From NCBI GenBank assembly GCA_050952465.1, contig JBMNKZ010000008.1:297387-361386 (forward strand): a DNA stretch of 64,000 nt, given 5' to 3'. A program made the translations under genes and the position numbers. The notes beneath the pieces were generated by a model that saw only the letters and a list, made by a program, of their open reading frames with translations, was not told the DNA's origin and ran no database searches. The stretch comes from DUPU01 sp050952465. GTDB lineage: Bacteria > Bacillota > Dehalobacteriia > Dehalobacteriales > Dehalobacteriaceae. Every line of letters begins with the position of its first letter. Position 1 is the first letter of the stretch. This document shows, piece after piece, positions 18,686 to 27,303 of the stretch.

Positions 18686-19540
18686 ATGTTTCTGGTAATC
18701 TTTCTTTATTTAGCGTTTGCGGCATTTATACTGTTTTCTCTAAAAAAGGCGGCAGAGTTTGCCAAAATGCCGATGCACGGCAGGTGGGAGCTTTATCCGG
18801 TACCCAAAGAAAAGGGTAAGGGCCATTATGGGGGCTCCTATTATGAAGAGGTTAAATGGTATGAAAAGAAAAGGGAAATTTCACTTATGGCTGAGATGAT
18901 TGACATGATGAAAGAGATCCTCTTCATTAAGAAACTGTTTGATAATCAACGTCCTTTTTGGTGGCTTTCCTATTCAATGCATTTAGGGATTTATTTCACC
19001 ATCGGCTGGCTGGTACTTCTCTTTTTTGCTTTCTTTGTTTCACATCCAATATTTAACGCACTGATTACATTATGTGGTGTTATAGGCATTATTTTAGTGA
19101 TGGTAGGAAGCGGTGGCTTATTAATTAAGCGTATGATGCAGGAAGAGTTGAAGATTTACACCACCCAACAAGAATATTTTAATTTAGCATTTCTTTTTTT
19201 GGTCGCGGTTACCGGGTTTTTAAACTGGATTATTGCTGATCCGGCATTAAGCTATGGGCATCAATTAATGAAAAGCCTTTTGACCTTTACTCCTTTTTCG
19301 GCCGGAATCCTTCTCACGATACACTTAATTTTGGCGGGACTAGTGATCATTTATATTCCTCTGACCAAAATGAGTCATTATGTAGGTAAGTTTTTTAGCT
19401 TCCATAAGGTTATTTGGGATAACGAACCATACCTGCCCGGTAATGAGATTTCTCGAAAAGTTAAAGAAAGTTTAAGCTATCAGCCCAAAGGGCAATGGGC
19501 CGCCCCTCATTATCCGGGCAACAAGACAGAGGCCAAATAA
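18686..19540 (+). CDS. DsrM-like membrane cytochrome b subunit (first copy)
   Basis: A 284-residue membrane protein with about five helices and a short cytoplasmic loop between the first (residues 1-20) and second (about 95-120) hydrophobic segments. It resembles the NarI-like gamma subunit DsrM/HmeC, which passes electrons between menaquinol and DsrK through haem b. Histidines in helices (SMHLGIYF near 93; LLTIHLIL) are candidate haem ligands. It is shorter than the second DsrM gene in this window (331 residues). It precedes a dsrK-like gene by 23 bases, so the pair forms a DsrMK module of the kind common in Gram-positive sulfate reducers. Confidence 0.82.
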   Translation: MFLVIFLYLAFAAFILFSLKKAAEFAKMPMHGRWELYPVPKEKGKGHYGGSYYEEVKWYEKKREISLMAEMIDMMKEILFIKKLFDNQRPFWWLSYSMHLGIYFTIGWLVLLFFAFFVSHPIFNALITLCGVIGIILVMVGSGGLLIKRMMQEELKIYTTQQEYFNLAFLFLVAVTGFLNWIIADPALSYGHQLMKSLLTFTPFSAGILLTIHLILAGLVIIYIPLTKMSHYVGKFFSFHKVIWDNEPYLPGNEISRKVKESLSYQPKGQWAAPHYPGNKTEAK

Positions 19541-19563
19541 GGTAAAAAGGAGGAGAGAATCCA

Positions 19564-21201
19564 ATGGTGGAACGAAATAAAAAATTAATTACCCTAGAAG
19601 ATATGAAAAAACCTCAGGATGTGCAGCTTTCCACACCGGACTTGAATAGTTATATGAAGCTGCCCAAACCTTATGATACCATTGAATCCCAGCCATCCTT
19701 AAAGGTTCCAAAAGGCAGCTGGCTTGAAAAAAACATTACATTTTTGGATGGGTATGCCGGAGTAGAAAATTTAATTCGGCCTGAGACCAAGGAAGAAGAA
19801 AAGGCATTGGTGGAAAAATTTTTATCCGGTTTAGAGAAAGTTTTATCCGACGATACCAATCGGGCCATGATTCAGCCTTTACTTCTTACCTTTGAATACT
19901 GCGCGAAATGCAATACCTGTTCCGAGGCCTGCCATATATTTGAAGCCAGCGGGAGAAAAGAAATTTATCGTCCTATTTTTCGGGCCGAGGTACTTCGGCG
20001 TATCGCCAAAAAGTATTTAGATAAAAAGGGGAAGCTGGTTAGGAAATGGGAAGAAAATGATCCGGATCTTAATTGGGAAACCATTGCCCGTCTGGGCGAG
20101 TTAGTTTACCGGTGTAATCTTTGCCGCCGCTGTGCCCAAACCTGTCCCCTAGGATTGGATAATGGGCTTATTGTTAAGGAAATTAGAAAGATTTTTAGTC
20201 AAGAGATGGGGATCGCTCCCAAACCCTTACATGAAAAGGGTACTATGCTTCAGCTAAAGACCGGTTCTTCCACCGGGATGTCCAAATTTGCTTTTCTAGA
20301 TATTATTGAGTTTATTGAGGAGGATATTGAGGAAAAAACCGGCCGGAGAATCAAAATCCCTATTGATAAAAAGGGAGCGGATATTCTTCTCACCCACAAT
20401 GCGGGAGAATTTATGGCCTGGCCGCAAAATCCCGCTGCTTTTGCCATACTTTTTGAAGAAGCAGAGTTGGATTGGACTTTAAGCAGCGAAATGATTGGTT
20501 ATGACAACGTGAATTATGGTATTTGGTATGATGATTATCAGGCAAAACTTGTGGGGATAGAACAGTTTAAAATTGCCAAGGAGTTAGGCGTAAAAAGGAT
20601 CGTGATCGGAGAATGCGGTCATGCCCACCGGGCAGCCCATGTCAGCCTGGATCGAAGTGTGACAGGTATATATTATATTCCCCGGGAAAGCTGTATGCCT
20701 CTTTTGTGGGAACTGACCAGAACCGGAAAATTGAAATTTGATCCATCCAAGAATAATTTCCCCGTTACCCTTCACGATCCTTGTAATTATGTGCGTTCCA
20801 TGGGGATTGTCAAACCCCAGAGAGAAATTTTAAAAGTTATAGCTCCTATGTTCCGGGAAATGACCCCCCATGGCGTTGATAATTATTGCTGTGGCGGCGG
20901 CGGTGGCTTTGCTATTATGAATTCCATGAATTTTGCTGAGTTTAGAAATACCGTCAGCACCAGGAAGAAGTTGCAGCAAATTTTAAATGCTTTTGCTGAT
21001 ACCATTGAAAATCCGGAGATTCCCAAATACATCTGTGCCCCCTGTTCTAACTGCAAGGGCGCAATCCGTGATATTTTGGAATATTACGGGGCAACAGATG
21101 ATTACAATCTTCACTATGACGGATTAGCAGAATTGATGGTTAATGCTCTCGCCAGCCTGGATCGGCCTTACCTGGAATTTTTATTAGATGAAGAAGATTA
21201 G
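19564..21201 (+). CDS. DsrK-like heterodisulfide-reductase-type Fe-S protein (first copy)
   Basis: A 545-residue HdrD-like protein. It has two [4Fe-4S] motifs, CAKCNTCSEACH (near 118) and CNLCRRCAQTCP (near 185), and a C-terminal CCG region with HDPCNYVRS, YCCGGGGG and CAPCSNC that would hold the catalytic noncubane cluster. DsrK is the predicted site where the DsrC trisulfide is reduced. It is paired with the membrane subunit upstream. A second, different dsrK follows at 21840, so the organism would have two DsrK enzymes; the sequences are clearly divergent. Confidence 0.85.
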   Translation: MVERNKKLITLEDMKKPQDVQLSTPDLNSYMKLPKPYDTIESQPSLKVPKGSWLEKNITFLDGYAGVENLIRPETKEEEKALVEKFLSGLEKVLSDDTNRAMIQPLLLTFEYCAKCNTCSEACHIFEASGRKEIYRPIFRAEVLRRIAKKYLDKKGKLVRKWEENDPDLNWETIARLGELVYRCNLCRRCAQTCPLGLDNGLIVKEIRKIFSQEMGIAPKPLHEKGTMLQLKTGSSTGMSKFAFLDIIEFIEEDIEEKTGRRIKIPIDKKGADILLTHNAGEFMAWPQNPAAFAILFEEAELDWTLSSEMIGYDNVNYGIWYDDYQAKLVGIEQFKIAKELGVKRIVIGECGHAHRAAHVSLDRSVTGIYYIPRESCMPLLWELTRTGKLKFDPSKNNFPVTLHDPCNYVRSMGIVKPQREILKVIAPMFREMTPHGVDNYCCGGGGGFAIMNSMNFAEFRNTVSTRKKLQQILNAFADTIENPEIPKYICAPCSNCKGAIRDILEYYGATDDYNLHYDGLAELMVNALASLDRPYLEFLLDEED

Positions 21202-21229
21202 TGTGAAAATGAATGGGGGAATGAACATC

Positions 21230-21856
21230 ATGGAACGACAAAACCTACCGGATTTCTTTCAAGAGCATAAAGCTATTCTTATGGATATCTGGTTTGAGGC
21301 GATATTAAATCATTATCCGCCGGAGACAGCAAGAATCTTTAAACGAGAAAAGGATCCCTTTGCCAATCCAATAGGATATAACCTTAAAGTAGGGGTGGAG
21401 GAAATACTGGATCGGTTTATCAAAGAAGACAAAGAGAAAAATGTCTCGGATTCGCTGGATAAAATTATTAGGATTTGGGCGATCCAGGATTTTACTCCCT
21501 CTCAAACGGTGTCATTTTTAATTATTTTTAAGCAAATTGTGAAAAAACAGATGAAAAAGCATTATCAAAATCAGGAACAACTATGGATAAACTGGCAGGT
21601 GTTTGAGCAAGAGGTTGATAACCTGATCTTAATGGCCATGGATATTTACACAAAATGCCGCGAGAAACTTTATCAAATAAGAATCGAAGAAGCGAACAAA
21701 AGGGTTTATTCCCTTCTTCGTCGGGCTAATATGATGGTTACTACAGAAGCAGAGGCAAAAAATTCCGAGGCTATCATGGATAGTTGGGATTTATGTAAAT
21801 CATGTAATCCCTGTGAAACTGAGAAAAAGGGGTGTAAAAATGAGTTCACTTTCTAA
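21230..21856 (+). CDS. RsbRD N-terminal-domain-like protein with Cys-rich tail
   Basis: A 208-residue helical protein that resembles the RsbRD_N (RsbT co-antagonist N-terminal) domain, a globin-like sensor fold found in dsrMKJOP operons of sulfate reducers with unknown role. The residues after 190 carry four cysteines in a CX2CX2CX6C pattern (CKSCNPCETEKKGC), which could hold a metal or cluster. ATG 21230 is chosen because GGGGG lies ten bases upstream; upstream in-frame ATGs are too close to it. The end overlaps the dsrK start by 17 bases, so the two are translationally coupled. It may regulate or assemble the DsrMKJOP complex; this is inference. Confidence 0.7.
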   Translation: MERQNLPDFFQEHKAILMDIWFEAILNHYPPETARIFKREKDPFANPIGYNLKVGVEEILDRFIKEDKEKNVSDSLDKIIRIWAIQDFTPSQTVSFLIIFKQIVKKQMKKHYQNQEQLWINWQVFEQEVDNLILMAMDIYTKCREKLYQIRIEEANKRVYSLLRRANMMVTTEAEAKNSEAIMDSWDLCKSCNPCETEKKGCKNEFTF

Positions 21857-23463
21857 AGCTGATTCATTGGTGAGCAAAAAATTTAAAATGCCCCGGGATA
21901 ATTGGTTTAATACTCCTGTTGAATTTAAGAAAGGCACTTATAATTACGGATCACATCCCAAACACCATGAAGCTTTGGATCTTCCTAATCCCCGGAACTG
22001 GTCTCCGGAGGACGAAGACTGGCAGCTTCCGGATAATTGGAAAGTAATCCTCCTGGAGGGGTTACGGGAAAGGTTGGACAAATATCGTTCCTTAAAGCTC
22101 TATATGGATGTTTGCGTCCGGTGTGGAGCCTGCGCGGATAAATGCCACTTTTTTATCGGTTCCGGTGATCCGAAGAATATGCCATTTCTCAGGTCGGAAC
22201 TTCTCCGGTCTGTCTATCGGAGAGAATATACCAAGGCCGGCAAAATCATGGGGAAGATTGTCGGTGCCCGGGATTTGACTGAGGATGTGGTGAAAGAATG
22301 GTTTTACTACTTTTTCCAGTGCAGTGAATGCCGGCGCTGTTCCGTATACTGTCCTTTCGGCATTGACACAGCTGAGATCACCATCATTGCTCGGGAATTA
22401 TTAGGCCTTTTGGGTGTCAATTCAGACTGGACCCTGGCTTCGGTATCCAATTGCTTCCGCGTAGGTAACCATGTGGGGATTCCGCCCCATGCCATTGTAG
22501 ATACCATTGATATGCTTTGCGATGATATTGAGGATATTACCGGGGTGCGGGTTAACCCTACTTTTAACAGAAAGGGAGCGGAGGTACTGTTTATTGCTCC
22601 CTCCGGTGATTTCTTTGCTGACCCTGGTATTTACACCTTTATGGGTTATTTGATGCTTTTCCATGATATCGGATTAGATTATACCCTAAGTACCTACGCC
22701 TCGGAAGGCGGGAATTTTGGTCTTTTTGTTTCTCATGAAATGATGAAAAGGTTAAATGCGAAAATGTATGCCGAAGCAAAGAGATTAGGTGTGAAATGGA
22801 TTCTTGGAGGAGAATGCGGCCATATGTGGCGGGTAATAAATCAGTATATGGATACTATGAACGGTCCCGCGGATTTCTTAGAAGTTCCCGTTTCTCCCAT
22901 TACCGGTACCAAGTTCGAAAATACCAGATCAACGAAAATGGTGCATATTACGGAATTTACCTCAGACTTAATTAAGCATAATAAGTTAAAACTAGATCCC
23001 CGACGTAATGATCAGTATAAAATCACATTTCATGATTCCTGCAATCCGGCTCGGGCCATGGGAATTTTTGAAGAACCTCGGTTTATTATTAAAAATGTGG
23101 CCCGTTATTTCTGTGAAATGCCGGAAAACACAATTCGAGAGAAGACTTATTGCTGTGGGAGCGGATCCGGGTTAAATAATGATGAATTTTTGGAAATGAG
23201 AATGCGTGGAGGATTTCCCCCGGGCAAATGCAGTGAGGTATGTGCAGGAAAAACACGGGGTTAATATGTTGTCTTGTATTTGTGCTTTAGATCGAGCAGC
23301 TTTTCCTGCTTTGATGAATTACTGGGTACCAGGAGTGGAAGTGTGCGGTGTCCATGAACTGGTGGGTAATGCTCTAATCATGAAGGATGAAGGCGACAGA
23401 ATTCGAGAAACCAATTTACGGGGCGAACCTTTAGAAGATATAGGTGGTGAGCAGGATGTATGA
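21840..23463 (+). CDS. dsrK: DsrK of the DsrMKJOP complex (reading frame interrupted)
   Basis: HdrD-like Fe-S subunit of DsrMKJOP. The first frame (from ATG 21840, behind AAGGGGTG) holds CVRCGACADKCH, CSECRRCSVYCP, HDSCNPARA and YCCGSGSG, but ends at 23264 after the unlikely tail PPGKCSEVCAGKTRG. The +1 frame continues with the expected DsrK end (PRANAVRYVQEKHGVNMLSC, then EVCGVHELVGNAL) to TGA 23463. Joining them at the five C's at 23217-23221 gives 540 residues, a normal length. One C fewer would restore the frame. It is either a sequence error, a mutation, or +1 recoding on CCC-C. The stop overlaps dsrJ. Confidence 0.85.
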
Positions 23464-23845
23464 TAAAAAGCTGATCATTCCTATACTGGCGGTAATTGTG
23501 GTTGTTTTGACATATCCCATCTGGAGCCTTTTTGGCAAAGAAGCGGCTGCCCCGGAAGTAGATTTGAATACCCCGGAGATTCAGACATTGGCGGAAAAAA
23601 AATGTATCGAAGATACGGAATTTATGAGAAGCAATCATATGGAACTATTAAATGAATGGCGCATAAGATCTGTCCGGGAAGGAATCAATGTTTACGTGGC
23701 ATCAGATGGCGAGGAATACGAGATGAGTCTACAGAACACCTGTTTAAACTGCCATTCCAATAAAGAAGGTTTTTGTGATACTTGTCATAACTATGCGGAT
23801 GTGGATCCTGATTGCTGGGTATGTCATGTGGGGGGTGAGCTGTAA
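23456..23845 (+). CDS. dsrJ: DsrJ, triheme cytochrome c
   Basis: A 129-residue small cytochrome anchored by one N-terminal helix (about 6-24) with the rest outside the membrane. Three haem c motifs are present: CLNCH, CDTCH and CWVCH, matching DsrJ of the DsrMKJOP complex. ATG 23456 overlaps the dsrK stop, with TAGGTGG ahead of it; GTG codons at 23444 and 23447 are alternatives. It is predicted to act in periplasm-facing electron transfer with DsrO. Its stop overlaps the dsrO start (TAATG). Confidence 0.93.
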   Translation: MYDKKLIIPILAVIVVVLTYPIWSLFGKEAAAPEVDLNTPEIQTLAEKKCIEDTEFMRSNHMELLNEWRIRSVREGINVYVASDGEEYEMSLQNTCLNCHSNKEGFCDTCHNYADVDPDCWVCHVGGEL

Positions 23846-24606
23846 TGAAGATGGACAGAAGAACCTTTATCAGAATGTGTGGCATAGGCCTTTTAGGTTT
23901 AGGAGCCACCAAAGCTGATCGAATTTTGGCTAATGTGACAAAAGGCCAATATCAAAGCACCACAGCCCTCCAGGGCAAAAGATGGGCGATGGTGATTGAC
24001 TCAAAAAAGTGTGGTGCCTGTGATGATTGTGCAGTCGCCTGCCATAAAGCCCATAATGTGCCGGAGATCGACAAAAAAGACCAGGAAATTAAATGGATTT
24101 GGAAAGAAAATTTCCATGGTACCTTTCCGGATTTAGGTCATAATTACATAAATGAAAACTTAGAAGAACGGCTTTTTCCCGTTCTTTGCAATCATTGTGA
24201 TAATCCGGCTTGTGTCCGGGTATGCCCCACTAAGGCTACATTTAAAAGGGAAGATGGGGTGGTAATGATGGATTACCACCGCTGCATCGGCTGCCGCTAT
24301 TGCATGGCCGGCTGTCCTTATGGGGCGAGAAGTTTTAACTTTCAAGACCCTCGGCCATTTATCAAAGATGTCAATAAAGAATATCCCACCCGGGGTAAAG
24401 GTGTGGTGGAGAAATGTAATTTCTGTGCCGAACTCCTAGTGAAAGGTGAACAGCCCCTCTGTGTAAAGGCATGCAAAAAAGAGGCCATTACTTTTGGCGA
24501 TTTGAATGATCCCCAGTCACCAGTGCGAAAGATTTTGGCAAGTCAGGCGACAATTCAGCGTAAACCTAGCTTGGGGACTTATCCCAGCGTTTACTATATT
24601 ATCTAA
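23845..24606 (+). CDS. dsrO: DsrO, exported ferredoxin-like subunit
   Basis: A 253-residue Fe-S protein with a twin-arginine signal (DRRTFIRMCGIGLLGLG, residues 4-20), so it is folded before export by Tat. Cysteine groups for several [4Fe-4S] clusters follow: CGACDDCAVACH, CNHCDNPACVRVCP, CIGCRYCMAGCP and CNFCAELL with CVKACK. This is the DmsB/NrfC pattern of DsrO. It pairs with DsrJ outside and DsrP in the membrane. The start overlaps the dsrJ stop. A tatA gene lies at the end of the same cluster. Confidence 0.93.
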   Translation: MKMDRRTFIRMCGIGLLGLGATKADRILANVTKGQYQSTTALQGKRWAMVIDSKKCGACDDCAVACHKAHNVPEIDKKDQEIKWIWKENFHGTFPDLGHNYINENLEERLFPVLCNHCDNPACVRVCPTKATFKREDGVVMMDYHRCIGCRYCMAGCPYGARSFNFQDPRPFIKDVNKEYPTRGKGVVEKCNFCAELLVKGEQPLCVKACKKEAITFGDLNDPQSPVRKILASQATIQRKPSLGTYPSVYYII

Positions 24607-24617
24607 GGAGGGCCGCT

Positions 24618-25798
24618 ATGGTTGAGCATATTTTTCGGGGAAGTAAAAGATATTGGATGTGGTTGTCTTTTTGCTAATCATGATAGCGGCAGGCTTTGGA
24701 GCATATCTTTTTCAGTATTACCATGGTTTAACGGTGACCGGCATGGGCCGGGATGTTTCCTGGGGCCTGTACATCGGCCAATTTACTTTCTTTGTAGGGG
24801 TGGCCGCTTCTGCCGTGATGGTGGTGTTACCTTATTATCTACATAATGTGAAGGACTTTGGCCGGATTACTGTCTTTGGCGAATTTCTGGCCATTGCCGC
24901 GGTAACTATGTGTATGCTTTTTATTGTAGTCGATTTAGGGCGGCCGGACAGGGTGCTAAACGTTTTAATTATGGCTACTCCCCATTCCGTGATGTTTTGG
25001 GATATGGTGGTTTTAAGCGGATATTTGCTCCTAAACCTCATTATTGGATGGAACATGCTGGAGGCAGAATATAATTCTATTACGCCTGCCAAATGGGTAA
25101 AAAGTTTAGTCTATGTATCTATACCGTGGGCGGTAAGTATTCATACCGTCACTGCCTTTCTGATTTCTGGGCTGCCGGGGCGGCACTACTGGCTGACTTC
25201 GATTATGGCAGCAAGGTTTTTAGCTTCTGCTTTCGCCAGCGGGCCTTCCCTTCTGATTCTTTTAATGCTGGTGATGAAAAAATATACCGGTTTTAAGGTG
25301 GAAGATAGGGCAATCAATAAACTCTCTATGATTGTTGCCTATGCCATGACCATCAGTGTTTTCTTTATCATTTTGGAGTTTTTTACTGCCTTTTATAGCC
25401 AAGTGCCTACTCATATGCATAGTCTTAGGTATCTATTTTCTGGACTGGAAGGCAAAGGTGCTCTGGTTCCTGCAATGATAATTTTTGTTATCTTGGCATT
25501 GATCGCCTTGGTTTTATTACTTAACCCCAAAACAAGGTTAAATCAAAAATATCTGATCATGGCCTGCTCCTTTGTGTTTATTGCGATGATGATTGAAAAA
25601 GGTTTAGCTTTGATTGTAGGCGGCTTCATCCCCAATGCTTTTGAAACCATTACCGAATACCTGCCTACCGCTACGGAGTTATTGATAACCATAGGGATTT
25701 GGGCCATCGGCGGATTAATTCTCACGGTGTTTTATAAAATGGCCATAGGGGTTAAAGAACAAAGTGAGCCAAAATCCATTGTAAAAGTGAGGGTTTAA
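24618..25798 (+). CDS. dsrP: DsrP, NrfD-type membrane subunit (reading frame interrupted)
   Basis: An NrfD/PsrC-type quinone-interacting membrane protein with about ten helices, DsrP of the DsrMKJOP complex (VTGMGRDVSWGLYIGQFTFF is a typical stretch). The natural start is ATG 24618, six bases behind GGAGG, giving MVEHIFRGSKRYWMWLSF; this frame stops at 24677 while the rest of DsrP continues in the -1 frame. The join lies at five T's (24668-24672); one more T would restore 393 residues. Taking only the second frame would start at TTG 24653 without a ribosome site and lose the first 13 residues. Sequence error, mutation or slippage are possible. Confidence 0.88.
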
Positions 25799-25799
25799 A

Positions 25800-26795
25800 A
25801 TGGGCGTGGGTTTTTCATTGCTAATGATATGCCTCTTAGTGTTGATTCCTTATTTAGGAGTTTACGCCGGATTAGAGTATTTCCTTGGGGTGATAGTACC
25901 TTATCTGGCATTTGCTGTTTTCCTTCTTGGGATTATTTATCGCATAATTAATTGGGCTCGTTCCCCTGTGCCTTTTCGCATCCCCACTACTTGTGGGCAG
26001 CAAAAATCTCATACTTGGATTAAGGCAGATCAGGTGGAGAATCCATCCACAACCTTTGGCGTTTTGGTCAGAATGGCTAAGGAAGTAGTTCTCTTTCGTT
26101 CCCTATTTCGTAATACCAAAACCACTATTACGGAAAAGGGCCATATCGCCTATATCTGGGAAAAGTGGCTGTGGCTGGCGGCGATTCTTTTTCATTGGTC
26201 ATTTTTCATTATTATTACCCGTCATTTAAGATTGTTTACCCCGGAAGCACCTTGGTTGGTAAGATTTTTAGAAAGAGCTGACAGCTTTTTTGGCTTTGGT
26301 ATGTTTAGTTTTTACCTTACGGATCTTTTTATTGTCGTTGGTCTTTTATATCTTTTGATCCGGAGATTGGTCATTCCCATGGTACGTTATGTATCTCTGG
26401 CTGCTGATTATTTTGCTCTTTTTATTATTTTGGGCATCGCTCTTTCCGGAATTCTCATGAAGTATTTTGTGCGTACCGATGTAGCGGGAGTTAAGGAACT
26501 TGCCATGAGCCTTTTGGCCTTTCAGCCGGTTATTCCTGCGGATATGGGCAGTATCTTTTATATTCATTTATTTTTAGTGTGCGCCCTTTTGGTTTATTTC
26601 CCCTTTAGTAAGCTAATGCACGGCCCGGGACTGTTATTAAGTCCTACCAGAAATATGGCAAATACCAACCGAATGAAAAGACACATTAATCCATGGAATT
26701 ATCCGGTTAAGGTACATACCTATGAAGAATATGAAGAAGAATTCGGCAAGGTAATGCAGGCCGCAGGTCTCCCTTTAGATAAACAGAGTTCTTAA
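25800..26795 (+). CDS. dsrM: DsrM of the DsrMKJOP complex
   Basis: A 331-residue NarI-like membrane cytochrome b with an N-terminal pair of helices (about 5-50), a cytoplasmic loop, then four or more helices. Histidines in FHWSFF (near 139) and FYIHLFL (near 260) are likely haem b ligands. It starts one base after the dsrP stop, so dsrK-rsbRD-dsrJ-dsrO-dsrP-dsrM forms one coupled block. It is the full-length DsrM, in contrast to the shorter copy at 18686, and should pass electrons from menaquinol to DsrK or the reverse. Confidence 0.9.
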   Translation: MGVGFSLLMICLLVLIPYLGVYAGLEYFLGVIVPYLAFAVFLLGIIYRIINWARSPVPFRIPTTCGQQKSHTWIKADQVENPSTTFGVLVRMAKEVVLFRSLFRNTKTTITEKGHIAYIWEKWLWLAAILFHWSFFIIITRHLRLFTPEAPWLVRFLERADSFFGFGMFSFYLTDLFIVVGLLYLLIRRLVIPMVRYVSLAADYFALFIILGIALSGILMKYFVRTDVAGVKELAMSLLAFQPVIPADMGSIFYIHLFLVCALLVYFPFSKLMHGPGLLLSPTRNMANTNRMKRHINPWNYPVKVHTYEEYEEEFGKVMQAAGLPLDKQSS

Positions 26796-26926
26796 TGTCA
26801 GATGGAGTTTTTACTCTACCTGACGGTTAGCCGTCATTTCCATCCATGGCTGTCGGAAATCGTTATCCAGGAACTGTTAGCTATCTGACACAGGAAGCAA
26901 TAATGAAAAGTTAGGAGGTAATAAAG

Positions 26927-27130
26927 ATGGATAGTACAATTATGAGCATGGGGTTTATCCCAAGCATAGGGCTGCCCGAATTAATTTTAATTCTCATTAT
27001 TGCCCTGGTGATTTTTGGACCGGGAAAACTTCCGGAAGTAGGGAAGGCTGTTGGGAAGAGTCTTTCTGAATTTAAAAAAGCGCAAAAAAATTTAGAAGTA
27101 ACGGTTACCGAAGAAATAAAGGACAATTAA
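26927..27130 (+). CDS. tatA: TatA-type Sec-independent translocase protein
   Basis: A 67-residue TatA/E protein: one membrane helix (LPELILILIIALVIFGPGKL) with the family FGPGKLPE hinge, then an amphipathic helix (VGKSLSEFKKAQKNL) and a short charged tail. AGGAGGT precedes the start. It lies 130 bases after dsrM. DsrO in the same cluster has a twin-arginine signal, so this copy may be devoted to its export; no tatC is present in the window. Confidence 0.92.
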   Translation: MDSTIMSMGFIPSIGLPELILILIIALVIFGPGKLPEVGKAVGKSLSEFKKAQKNLEVTVTEEIKDN

Positions 27131-27146
27131 TATCTTACAAAATATT

Positions 27147-27173
27147 ACCCTGTCAATGGACGGGGTTTTTTAT
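27147..27173 (+). terminator. Intrinsic terminator after tatA
   Basis: ACCCTGTC pairs with GGACGGGG across a short AAT loop, followed by six T's (27166-27171). It would end the dsr transcript. Confidence 0.8.
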
Positions 27174-27268
27174 TTCTTATTATCTGTAGCATTTTGTTTT
27201 TTATTGTAAGGAGGAAAATATTGGGATAAATAGAATAATAATGTATGTATTATTGTAAGACATAAGTT

Positions 27269-27289
27269 TTGTTGTGAAAATCACAACAA
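27269..27289. promoter_or_regulatory. Palindromic operator candidate before the sigma-54 regulator
   Basis: Perfect 9-bp arms TTGTTGTGA and TCACAACAA separated by AAA. The TGTGA/TCACA halves recall Crp/Fnr-family sites, but the usual six-base spacing is three here. It lies 15 bases before the start codon at 27304, where a bound protein would block expression; autoregulation is possible. Confidence 0.5.
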
Positions 27290-27303
27290 TTAAGGTGATA
27301 AAC

